Source of the DNA: Brevibacterium zhoupengii
Lineage (GTDB): Bacteria; Actinomycetota; Actinomycetes; Actinomycetales; Brevibacteriaceae
DNA: 64,000 nt
Assembly (NCBI RefSeq): GCF_021117425.1
Contig: NZ_CP088298.1
Location: 1,736,001 to 1,800,000 of the forward strand
Direction: 5' to 3'
A program made the translations under genes and the position numbers. Below, piece by piece: positions 32,744 to 40,684 of this stretch (position 1 is the stretch's first letter; every line of letters begins with the position of its first letter). The notes below the pieces were generated by a model. The model searched no databases. It saw only the letters and a list, made by a program, of their open reading frames with translations, and was not told the origin of the DNA.

Positions 32744-34110
32744 ACTGGTACCGCAGGCTCGAATCGCGACTGGAATCCGGAAGCGACGACTCCGGAGTCA
32801 TCCGCGGCCACTTGGGCACCAGACGAATGTTCATGATCTGGTTGGCAGCCAACCTCGTCGTGACCACGATGCTCACAGGAACGCTTTTCGTTCCAGGCAT
32901 CGACTACGGCACTTCAGTCATCGTCATCATCGCAGGCACGATCATCGGCACAATCGTGCTCACTCTGATCGGGAACATCGGCACCCGGACTGGCCTGGCC
33001 ACCATGGCGATCACCAGAGGGGCGTTCGGGCCGAAGGGCAGCTATCTGCCTGTCGCCGCCAACGTCATCATCCTCATGGGCTGGAGCTGGGTTCAGGCCA
33101 TGCTCGCCGGCATCAGCGTCAATTTCGTCGTCGCGCAGACAACTGGATTCTCTAACCCCATCCTGTTCTCAGTTCTGTGCCAGGCATTGGTCGTCGGGCT
33201 GGCCATTCTCGGGCATGAGGGCATCGAGAAGGCTGAACCCTGGTTCGCGCTCCTCATTCTGCTGGTGATGGCCTATGTCTTCGTCGTTGCTTTCACCGGG
33301 CACTCGCCGAGCGAATACACTGCGATTCAGGCCGATCCGAGCTTGGAATTCACCCCAGTCCTCGCGCTCGACATCGTCATCTCGACGGCGATCTCGTGGA
33401 CCGTGCTCTCTGGTGATCTCAACCGCTTGGCCAAGAGCCAGAAGTCAGGAATCATCGGTTCCGGTCTCGGCTACATCGCCTCCACGGTGCTCGCCATGGT
33501 TCTCGGCCTCACAGCTTTCAGCTACATCCTCCTCGACGGCAAGGACGCGGCTCCCTTCGATCCGACCGTGCTGGCCGAAGAATTCGGCTGGGCGTTGGCG
33601 ATCGTCATCTTCTTGTCCGTGATGGCGACAAACACGATGGTCGTCTACGGAATGGTCAACTCGGTCGTGGGCGCACAGAGCCGGACGAAGCTGAAGTTCC
33701 TGCCAGTGGCGTTGATCCTCGGGCTCGTATCAATCCTCGGCTCGACCTGGCTGGCGTTGCTCGACCAGTACACGGACTTCCTCACAATGATCGGTGCCTT
33801 CTTCGTTCCGGTGTTCGCGATTCTCATCGTCGACTACTACATCATCAAGCGGAGGACCTATACGAGGGATATCTTGCGTGATGCGGGTGGAATCTACGCC
33901 TACACGCGCGGAGTGAACTGGGCAGCTGTTCTCGTGTGGGTATTTGGAGCCCTGGTGTCGTACCTGCTTACCTATGCCTTCCCGAGCCCGGTGGGTGCGA
34001 CCATACCGTCGTTCCTCGCTTCCTTCCTGTTGTATCTGGGGCTGTCGTGGCGTTCACGGAACAGATTCGCCGAGGTTGCCGGCGGTCATCTGTCCGATTC
34101 CAAAGGGTGA
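32740..34110 (+). CDS. NCS1-family cytosine/purine-type permease
   Basis: A 456-residue transporter with about twelve helices, related to CodB/purine-cytosine permeases: MFMIWLAANLVVTTMLTGTLFVPG (first helix motif), GTRTGLATMAITRGAFGPKGSYLP, ILMGWSWVQAMLAGISV and late FFVPVFAILIVDYYIIKRRTYTRDIL, then YTRGVNWAAVLVWVFG. The GTG start is set by overlap with the NTF2-like gene. The substrate should be a nucleobase or related ring compound. No catabolic enzymes follow; the next gene, on the same strand after an AT-rich gap, is the DUF222-HNH protein. Confidence 0.9.
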   Translation: MNWYRRLESRLESGSDDSGVIRGHLGTRRMFMIWLAANLVVTTMLTGTLFVPGIDYGTSVIVIIAGTIIGTIVLTLIGNIGTRTGLATMAITRGAFGPKGSYLPVAANVIILMGWSWVQAMLAGISVNFVVAQTTGFSNPILFSVLCQALVVGLAILGHEGIEKAEPWFALLILLVMAYVFVVAFTGHSPSEYTAIQADPSLEFTPVLALDIVISTAISWTVLSGDLNRLAKSQKSGIIGSGLGYIASTVLAMVLGLTAFSYILLDGKDAAPFDPTVLAEEFGWALAIVIFLSVMATNTMVVYGMVNSVVGAQSRTKLKFLPVALILGLVSILGSTWLALLDQYTDFLTMIGAFFVPVFAILIVDYYIIKRRTYTRDILRDAGGIYAYTRGVNWAAVLVWVFGALVSYLLTYAFPSPVGATIPSFLASFLLYLGLSWRSRNRFAEVAGGHLSDSKG

Positions 34111-34352
34111 AGCGAGGGCAGATCAATTGGGATCGTGGTTTCGCGTGAATGATCTCGTGTCAGTGCCGTTTGAGAGTATTGAACAACGAACAGATCATGC
34201 GAATGGCAAGACACCTCTACCGAGTCAGAAGATTTCTTTAGAATAGGTCTATACAAATAAGATTCGAATACGATAGAATATAAACATCATTTAATTCAGT
34301 CAGTGTTCTACTCACTCTTCCCGACGATGACGTACGAGGCAGGTGACACACG

Positions 34353-36728
34353 ATGAAAAGCGCATCCTCAACCAACAGCGAGCAGCACCGCGAAAAAGGT
34401 AAAAAGGCCGGCTCCGCTGGCAATGACGCCGGCGAGAATGCTGGCAATGACGCCGGCGAGAATGCTGATAAGAACGAGACGCCCCGTTACAGCGTTCGCT
34501 ACGAGTCCAGTGTCACCAATCTCGGCAGTGCATCTGCAGAGTATGACCAAGCGCAGCTGAAGGTCTACGAGCTCAGCGCCGGAGTCATACTCGAGCAGGT
34601 CATCCAGCACTGCGGCACAGACGTTCCCGAAGGGGATGACCCTTATACGTTCGCCACGATTGCCAGCTCAGTTGAGCGATGCAAAGAATCTTCAGGCACA
34701 GACAAGGGAAAAGGCACCGAATATCTGGTGACGGCGAGCGATCTTGCCTGGAATATTTCACCGTTGGGTGATCGTGACTTCGACCAAAGCTGCACGGACC
34801 TCGTGGTCGTTTCCGATACATCGTCTGCGGTCATGGCCTATGACGCCGAGTTCGCGAAGAAGGTGCGTACGCCCGAGGCCGAACCTGAGCCCGAGACCAT
34901 TGAGCCTCCTGACTTTCCTGGCTTCGAAGCAGACACCGACTTCTCGCGTTGGATCCACGACCAGGTGTTCACCGAGGACATCGCCGAGATCTCCGCGATC
35001 TTCGGAACATCCACTCCGCGCACCTATCGCCGCCTGACTGCGGCGATGACCGTCATTCACGGACTCCCACGGTTCGCCGACCGTGTTCGCGAGGGAGAAT
35101 TCACGCAGGCTCACGTCGATGCCGCCGCCGACCTGTGCCAGACGGTTGCCATGCGGTTCCTGCCTCAACTTGACGAGTATCTTTCCGTCAGGCGGGCAGA
35201 CGTGACGAGCGAGTACTTCCGAACTGCTCTGCGTAAGAAGATTCAGCTTCTCGAGCCTGCAACAGACCGGGCCGAAACAGCTGCACGTCGGCGCCGAGTT
35301 GATGTCGATACCTTCAAAGACGGAACCGCATGCATGTCGTTGACAGGGCCGGCCGCCGAGGTGAATGCGAGCTTCCAGCGCATCCAGGCCATGGCGAGGG
35401 CAATTCATGCGGGGAATACCAATACGTTCAATCTGGCGCCCGGTGTGGAAATCATCGACGAGCGCACCATCAGCAATCTCATGTTCGACATCGCCACCCG
35501 CCCTCAGCCGAAGCTCGGTATCAAGGTGAATAGGATCGACCCGGTGACTGGAATCCAGGCCACCTCCGAATCCTCACTTCTCGATGACAATGGGATTCCG
35601 CTGTTCGACTTCGACGACCAGGGTGTCAGCGGGCTGACGAAGTGTGCGAAAGGCACTGAGCCATCACCTGAGCGTGGAACAGCCTTTGCTCCTGGTAAAC
35701 CACAGCAAGACGAAGTCGCGGAATATGACATAACGGTCGGCATGCCCACCGACCAGTGGTGGTTGGCGAACCAAGCGGCCGTCGTGGTTACGGTTCCGTA
35801 TCTGACGTTGAGCGGCGAATCGGAGCTTCCGGGCACACTGACAGACGGTTCTCCGGTGCCAGCAGAAACCGCACGGCGCATCGGCGCTCGTTCGAAGACG
35901 ATGACGAGAGTGCTGACGGATCCGGCGACTGGTACTCCCGTCGACGCGAAAGCAACGACTTACCGGATTCCCAACGATGTGCGGAAGACGCTCATTGCAA
36001 AATGGGCCATCTGCACAGTACCGGGGTGCAGCCGAAGAGCAGAGAAGTCAGAGATCGACCACATCATTCCCTTCGACCATGATCACCCTGACCGGGGCGG
36101 CCTCACTCGATTCACCAATCTGCATCCGCTGTGCAAGAAGCATCATGCGGTGAAGACTGCGCGAAACTACTCGGTGCGAATGCCGAAATCTGGCCTTGTC
36201 GAATACGAATTCTCCCATGGTGTGACCGCCGGTGTTACGGCTCCAGACCAACCTGTCGATGCTGCTCAAGCACTTGAGCTCTATGCACTATCGGGAATCA
36301 GTCCAAAAAGGTGGCGGCTCCCCGCAGAAATGGTTCCTCCGCCACCGAACATTCTTGAGCTCACGCCCGGCGAGACGACGATTCGAAAACGTGACGAGGA
36401 AAAGCAGCGCGAACGAGAACGGGCAGACCATCAGCGACGTCTGCAGGAGAACTATGACCTCGCAAAGGCCAAGCGCCGACAATTGATGGTCGATCGGATG
36501 CAGGATTGGGACAATGCAGTATTCCAGCTCTGCCTGCCGCCCGGGGCGGATCCTGTGACCATGAAGCGCCTACCTCGGGGTCGTCGCAGAGGCTATCCGC
36601 GCTCCAGGGCGAAGAAGGGGCCCGATGGTTGGTCTTCGAAGAGCGAGTACATGCGAATGAGCAGAGCATGGCAAGCCGCACGTGTGCAGTGGGAACATGA
36701 CAACGCGAATGACCCGCCACCATTCTGA
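34353..36728 (+). CDS. DUF222 / 13E12-type HNH endonuclease domain protein
   Basis: A 791-residue protein of the actinobacterial 13E12-repeat family. A Lys/Asn/Gly-rich N-terminus (about 1-45, with an exact internal duplication) is followed by the DUF222 region (about 180-370, including ARRRRVDVDTFKDGTACMSLTGPAAEVNA) and an HNH nuclease domain at about residues 552-605 (CTVPGCSRRAEKSEIDH, then FTNLHPLCKKHHAVK; two CxxC-like pairs and the DH and HH of the nuclease). A charged C-terminal tail follows. Upstream DNA is AT-rich (34200-34310). Family members are multicopy in actinobacterial genomes; the biological role is unsettled. AGGTGA precedes the ATG. Confidence 0.9.
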   Translation: MKSASSTNSEQHREKGKKAGSAGNDAGENAGNDAGENADKNETPRYSVRYESSVTNLGSASAEYDQAQLKVYELSAGVILEQVIQHCGTDVPEGDDPYTFATIASSVERCKESSGTDKGKGTEYLVTASDLAWNISPLGDRDFDQSCTDLVVVSDTSSAVMAYDAEFAKKVRTPEAEPEPETIEPPDFPGFEADTDFSRWIHDQVFTEDIAEISAIFGTSTPRTYRRLTAAMTVIHGLPRFADRVREGEFTQAHVDAAADLCQTVAMRFLPQLDEYLSVRRADVTSEYFRTALRKKIQLLEPATDRAETAARRRRVDVDTFKDGTACMSLTGPAAEVNASFQRIQAMARAIHAGNTNTFNLAPGVEIIDERTISNLMFDIATRPQPKLGIKVNRIDPVTGIQATSESSLLDDNGIPLFDFDDQGVSGLTKCAKGTEPSPERGTAFAPGKPQQDEVAEYDITVGMPTDQWWLANQAAVVVTVPYLTLSGESELPGTLTDGSPVPAETARRIGARSKTMTRVLTDPATGTPVDAKATTYRIPNDVRKTLIAKWAICTVPGCSRRAEKSEIDHIIPFDHDHPDRGGLTRFTNLHPLCKKHHAVKTARNYSVRMPKSGLVEYEFSHGVTAGVTAPDQPVDAAQALELYALSGISPKRWRLPAEMVPPPPNILELTPGETTIRKRDEEKQRERERADHQRRLQENYDLAKAKRRQLMVDRMQDWDNAVFQLCLPPGADPVTMKRLPRGRRRGYPRSRAKKGPDGWSSKSEYMRMSRAWQAARVQWEHDNANDPPPF
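34419..34466 (+). repeat. Exact 24-bp in-frame tandem duplication
   Basis: A 24-bp unit beginning GGCAATGACGCCGGCGAG occurs at 34419-34442 and again, identical, at 34443-34466, encoding GNDAGENA twice near the N-terminus of the DUF222-HNH protein. Perfect identity at the DNA level implies a recent duplication. Confidence 0.95.
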
Positions 36729-36816
36729 TCCTCGCGGCACTGATCTGAGCCCCCAACTGTTTTGTTTGAACTTCGCTTCACTGATCTGAATTTCACCGGA
36801 TCGGACTGAACGGCTG

Positions 36817-36856
36817 GCAGAAGCCAGGGACCACCTCGGCGGTTCCTGGCTTCTGC
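36817..36856. terminator. Terminator hairpin after the DUF222-HNH gene
   Basis: GCAGAAGCCAGGGACC (36817-36832) pairs with GGTTCCTGGCTTCTGC (36841-36856), 16 pairs with one G-T wobble, around an 8-base loop ACCTCGGC that is part of the window's over-represented CACCTCGGCG word. It lies 89 bp after the DUF222-HNH stop. No T-run. Confidence 0.75.
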
Positions 36857-37002
36857 TGTCTGGTCTGTGCGGCCCGGCGACGGTCAGTTATGGGACTCTC
36901 ACGGGACGCATAGCTGTGTTTGCTACTGTCACACTGACGAAGTGTGCCAGGCGATTCGACCCCTCGGATCGGTTCAGAGCCGCAGAAGGAGAACCGGAAT
37001 TC

Positions 37003-38484
37003 GTGCTGCTCAGCAAGCTGTTCGACAGATTCCTGCCAGCCGACCGCAGATTCAACCCTGAGGCTCTGGCCTGGATAGCGGTGATCTTCACCGCCATTGT
37101 GATGCTCGCAGTCGAATCCTCGATTGCGGTGGGAGTTCACGAAGCACCCGTCGCACTGGCATTCATCATCACCGTCATCCACGCAGGATCGATGCCGCTG
37201 TCGATGCTGCGCCCACTCTTCGGCGTGATCGTCTCAGCCATCGCCTGTGGTGTCTTACCGCTGCTCGGCCCGTATCTCGCCGGCAACCCATGGCCGTGGA
37301 TGGTGCCGATGATGATCACTCAGATCCTCATCATCCTCATCGTCGGACTCCGCGCCCACTGGGGCGTCGCATTGGCTGCGCTGCTGGCGAGCATCGCCGT
37401 CTCTGCGGCCGCAGCCGTCATCGGACATTTCCAGTACCCCGAGAGCCGGTCAGAATCATCGATCGTCAACATCGTCATCTTCTCCTGCATCGCCGGCGGC
37501 TTCTACGTGGCTGCCATCATCGTTCAGCAGTGGCACCTGATCCGTTCGCAGCTGCTGCAGGAGCAGGAGAACACAGCCGAAGAGCATTCGAAGCGCGTAG
37601 TGGTCGAGGAGAAGACGCGGATTGCTCGCGAACTCCACGACATCGTCGCGCACAGCATGTCGATCATCAACATTCAGGCCTCGAGCGCACCATTTCGCCA
37701 CCCCAATATCGATCCGGATGTGGAAAGGGAGTTCGAAGACATCTCCGTGTCCGCTCGCAATGCCCTCACCGAGATGCGAGGACTCTTAGGCGTGCTGCGC
37801 AATGAGGAATCGAATCAGCAGCTGGCACCTCAGCCCAAATTCTCCGAAGTGGAGGGGTTGGTGAAGAAGGCGCAGCAGGCTGGAGTCAACGTCACCATGG
37901 AACGGGGCGGGGGACCGCTAGATCGCAGCCTGCGCGACAGCACCGGGCTGGCCGGGTATCGCATCGTCCAAGAGGCACTGAGCAACGCCATCCGTCACGC
38001 CACCGAATCGCAGATCCATATCAAGATCGACAGCGGCGGCACCGCTTTGTGGATCAATGTCTTCAACACTGCGGGCAAAGGCCCTTCTGAGGCCGCGAAG
38101 AATGAGGTCCATCGTCATCAGGGGCTTATCGGAATGAGAGAACGCGCGTCCTCGGTCGGTGGCGAACTCCGGACCGGATGGACCGGAAGCGGAGGCTTCG
38201 AAGTGGCAGCGGTGCTGCCGTTGTCCGTGGCCGATGCGCGTAAGTCAGGCACAGATAAGCCCGGCTCACACGAGACTGATGATCGCGAAGTCAGCGCCGA
38301 CCAGGACATAGGTCCGGGCCCAGCCCCGGCCGACCCGGACCTAGCGCACTCGGATGCGAGCACAAGCACGAACACGACCACAGACACAGGCGCAGCCACA
38401 GACTCGAGCGCAGAAGACGTCACGGTCGCAGAGGCAGACAACACAGCAGGTCAATCGCAGGGTGATGAGAGGAGCAACGCGTGA
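37003..38484 (+). CDS. Sensor histidine kinase, HisKA_3 (DesK/LiaS-like)
   Basis: A 493-residue kinase. Five or six membrane helices (about 20-185) are followed by a coiled coil and the HisKA_3 box ARELHDIVAHSMS with phospho-acceptor His212, then the ATPase N-box IVQEALSNAIRHA and the G-box GLIGMRERASSVGG. The last 80 or so residues are a disordered Asp/Thr/Ala-rich tail. The GTG at 37003 has GAAGGAG ten bases upstream; an in-frame GTG at 36916 would add 29 residues. The stop overlaps the response regulator start (GTGA). With the desaturase downstream the set resembles the DesK-DesR membrane-fluidity sensor; that role is inferred. Confidence 0.9.
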   Translation: MLLSKLFDRFLPADRRFNPEALAWIAVIFTAIVMLAVESSIAVGVHEAPVALAFIITVIHAGSMPLSMLRPLFGVIVSAIACGVLPLLGPYLAGNPWPWMVPMMITQILIILIVGLRAHWGVALAALLASIAVSAAAAVIGHFQYPESRSESSIVNIVIFSCIAGGFYVAAIIVQQWHLIRSQLLQEQENTAEEHSKRVVVEEKTRIARELHDIVAHSMSIINIQASSAPFRHPNIDPDVEREFEDISVSARNALTEMRGLLGVLRNEESNQQLAPQPKFSEVEGLVKKAQQAGVNVTMERGGGPLDRSLRDSTGLAGYRIVQEALSNAIRHATESQIHIKIDSGGTALWINVFNTAGKGPSEAAKNEVHRHQGLIGMRERASSVGGELRTGWTGSGGFEVAAVLPLSVADARKSGTDKPGSHETDDREVSADQDIGPGPAPADPDLAHSDASTSTNTTTDTGAATDSSAEDVTVAEADNTAGQSQGDERSNA

Positions 38485-39281
38485 TTCGCATCGTGATTGC
38501 CGATGATCAGGCAATGGTTCGAGCAGGCTTCGCTGCGTTGTTGGACGCGCACCCCGACATCGAGGTGGTGGGCCAGGCACAGGACGGCGTCGAATGCGTC
38601 AGCCTCGTCGCCGAGCTGAGGCCCGATATCGTCCTCATGGACGTGCGCATGCCCGAACTCGACGGCATCGAGGCCACCCGCGAGATCCTCTCGGCCAGGG
38701 AGCGGCAACCTGCGAACTCTGTTCAGCCGGCGAACGCTGGCCAGCCCGGGATCGCAGGTCAGCCCGGGATCGCTGGCCGGCCCGCGAACGCAGAAATAGC
38801 GAAATCAACTGTGTCCACCTCGGAGACAAGCGGCATCGGCGATGATGTTCCGCGCATCATCATGCTCACGACTTTCGACATCGATGACTATGTCTTCGAC
38901 GCGATCCGTGCCGGTGCCAGCGGTTTCCTCCTCAAAGATGCCCCACCCAATGAGCTCGCCGAGGCGGTGCGGGTGGTGGCCTCGGGCGATGGGCTGCTGG
39001 CCCCAAGCGTTACCCGTCGTGTCATTGAGCATTTCGCCGCGGGTCCGCAGACATCGAACGCGGCGGCACTGCCTGATCTCACCGACCGCGAACGTGAAAT
39101 CCTGGTGTTGGTGGCAAGTGGGCAGACGAACACCGAGATCGCTGCCACGCTCTTCATCGCTGTTCAGACCGTGAAGACCCACGTCTCACGAATCCTCTAC
39201 AAGCTCGACATCAGAGACCGTGCTCAGGCAGTTATCGCCGCCTATGAATCCGGGCTCGTGGTGCCTGGAACGCGGGCCTGA
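38481..39281 (+). CDS. NarL/LuxR-type response regulator with repeat insertion in the receiver domain
   Basis: A 266-residue regulator, about 45-50 residues longer than usual. The receiver has the acidic pair (Asp8, Asp9), phospho-acceptor Asp54 (VLMDVRMPELDG) and Lys152 (GFLLKDAPP); the C-terminal LuxR helix-turn-helix begins near residue 200 (LTDREREILVLVASGQTNTEIAATLFIAVQTVKTHVSRIL). Between helix 3 and strand 4 (about 74-121) is a low-complexity insertion with six-residue repeats QPANAG, QPGIAG, QPGIAG, RPANAE. The GTG start overlaps the kinase stop. It is the partner of the preceding kinase and presumably controls the desaturase 85 bp downstream. Confidence 0.92.
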   Translation: MIRIVIADDQAMVRAGFAALLDAHPDIEVVGQAQDGVECVSLVAELRPDIVLMDVRMPELDGIEATREILSARERQPANSVQPANAGQPGIAGQPGIAGRPANAEIAKSTVSTSETSGIGDDVPRIIMLTTFDIDDYVFDAIRAGASGFLLKDAPPNELAEAVRVVASGDGLLAPSVTRRVIEHFAAGPQTSNAAALPDLTDREREILVLVASGQTNTEIAATLFIAVQTVKTHVSRILYKLDIRDRAQAVIAAYESGLVVPGTRA

Positions 39282-39286
39282 TCGTT

Positions 39287-39310
39287 CACCCCCTACCGGA
39301 GTAGGGGGTG
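39287..39310. promoter_or_regulatory. Perfect 10-bp inverted repeat between response regulator and desaturase
   Basis: CACCCCCTAC (39287-39296), loop CGGA, GTAGGGGGTG (39301-39310). It starts 5 bp after the response regulator stop and ends 56 bp before the desaturase ATG. It could be a terminator for the regulator (no T-run), or the operator through which the regulator controls the desaturase. The position fits both. Confidence 0.6.
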
Positions 39311-39366
39311 GAATACGGTGCCGTGGGGTGATGCCAAGGCGCGGTCCCTCTCGTACCGTAAGTAAT

Positions 39367-40518
39367 ATGGAATCAGTAGATGTCGCGAATAGGACGCTGT
39401 CGACACCCCCTCTTGGGAAAGAATCAAGGGCGGAGGTCCTCGAGAAGAGGCGAGCCAATCGCGGTACCGAGAAGCAGGAGTTCACCAGCGATTTCAGTGC
39501 GCTGATGGCCCAGGTCAAAGAGGCCGGTCTGCTGGCACGACGACCCGGCTGGAATACGCTGCGCTTCGTCCTCCTCGGACTCTCCTACGTCGTCGCCTTC
39601 GCGATGCTCTTCCTCATCGGCGAAAGCTGGTGGCAGATGGCCACGGCAGTCGTCTTCGGAATCCTCTTCACCCAGACGGCATACGTCGCCCACGATGCGG
39701 CACACCGTCAGATCTTCACCAACGGCAAGGTCGGGGAGTGGGTGTCGACCATCATCGGCAACCTGTTCATCGGCCTCAGCTTCGGCTGGTGGCTGAAGAA
39801 GCACAACGCTCTCCACCACGCCAACCCGAACAAGGCAGGCGTCGACGGTGACATCGCCCCGGGCGCACTGATCTTCGACCCTGAGGATGCGCAGGGGCTC
39901 ACCGGGTTGCGGAAGTGGCTTGCCGCTCATCAGGGCTGGTTCTTCTTCCCGCTGCTGACTTTGGCCGGAGTGCAGCTGCACGTGAACTCGGTCAGGGCGA
40001 TTCTCGTCGGCCAGTCCTCGATCAAGCGCCGCTGGATCGAAGGTATCTTCATCGGCATCCGCATCATCGGATTCCCCCTCATCGCCATCTGGGCCGCCGG
40101 ACCACTCATCGGCATCGTCTTCACGATCGTCCAGGTCATGGTCTTCGGTGTCCACATGGGTGGCTCGTTCGCTCCCAACCACAAGGGACAGCCGATCGTT
40201 CCCAAGGACGTGAAGATCGACTTCCTGCGTCGCCAGACCCTGATGTCGCGCAACATCTCCGGCGGGCGTCCGATGGGCTTCCTGATGGGCGGACTGAACT
40301 ACCAGATCGAGCATCACCTGTTCCCGAGCATGCCCAGCGTCAACCTGCACAAGGTTCAGCCGATGGTCCGCGAGTACTGCGCTCAGAAGGACATCAAATA
40401 CACGGAGACGACGCTCTTCGAATCGTTCGGCATCATCGTCCGCTACCTCAACCGGGCCGGACTCGGCCAGGCCGATCCCTTCGACTGCCCGGTCACCGCA
40501 CAGTTCCGTTCACGCTGA
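39367..40518 (+). CDS. Membrane fatty acid desaturase (acyl-lipid type)
   Basis: A 383-residue desaturase with the three histidine boxes: HDAAH (109-113), HNALHH (146-151) and QIEHH (313-317), in the order and spacing of acyl-lipid/linoleoyl-CoA-type desaturases. The QIEHH box is typical of that branch. Four membrane helices group around about 65-105 and 205-265. It inserts a double bond in membrane acyl chains, with ferredoxin as likely donor. The ATG at 39367 follows a short leader without a strong Shine-Dalgarno sequence. It lies directly after the DesK/DesR-like pair, which suggests temperature- or fluidity-responsive control. Confidence 0.92.
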   Translation: MESVDVANRTLSTPPLGKESRAEVLEKRRANRGTEKQEFTSDFSALMAQVKEAGLLARRPGWNTLRFVLLGLSYVVAFAMLFLIGESWWQMATAVVFGILFTQTAYVAHDAAHRQIFTNGKVGEWVSTIIGNLFIGLSFGWWLKKHNALHHANPNKAGVDGDIAPGALIFDPEDAQGLTGLRKWLAAHQGWFFFPLLTLAGVQLHVNSVRAILVGQSSIKRRWIEGIFIGIRIIGFPLIAIWAAGPLIGIVFTIVQVMVFGVHMGGSFAPNHKGQPIVPKDVKIDFLRRQTLMSRNISGGRPMGFLMGGLNYQIEHHLFPSMPSVNLHKVQPMVREYCAQKDIKYTETTLFESFGIIVRYLNRAGLGQADPFDCPVTAQFRSR

Positions 40519-40570
40519 GCCAGCCGCACGGCACTCTGGGCGAACAAGCCGACCAGGACGATTCCACGCA

Positions 40571-40604
40571 AACCCCCCACTGCTACCTCGGCGGTGGGGG
40601 TTTT
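40571..40604 (+). terminator. Rho-independent terminator after the desaturase
   Basis: AACCCCCCAC (40571-40580) pairs with GTGGGGGTT (from 40594) around a loop containing TACCTCGGCG, and the right arm runs into TTTT (40601-40604). It lies 53 bp after the desaturase stop, and is one of few hairpins here with a T-run. Confidence 0.8.
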
Positions 40605-40636
40605 ATGCTTCGTGCAAGACACTCAGGTCGTCGAGA

Positions 40637-40684
40637 ATCAGGCCAGGTGCTCGGATCAGGCCAGGTACACGAATCAGGTCAGGT
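40637..40684. repeat. Three 18-bp tandem repeats at the 3' end of the leftward hydrolase gene
   Basis: ATCAGGCCAGGT occurs at 40637 and 40655, and as ATCAGGTCAGGT at 40673, with a constant 18-bp period and varying linkers. The third copy covers the stop codon (40674-40676) of the leftward metallo-hydrolase. Confidence 0.85.

Noticed and set aside
34111-34352. LexA box upstream of the DUF222-HNH gene
   Set aside because: Some 13E12 genes are SOS-linked in mycobacteria, so I looked for GAAC-N4-GTTC. Only broken half-sites (ATTCGAATACG and TTGAACAACGAAC) are present.
39424-40350. Long minus-strand open frame opposite the desaturase
   Set aside because: The plus strand encodes a desaturase with all three histidine boxes; the opposite frame is acidic low-complexity sequence without a recognisable domain.
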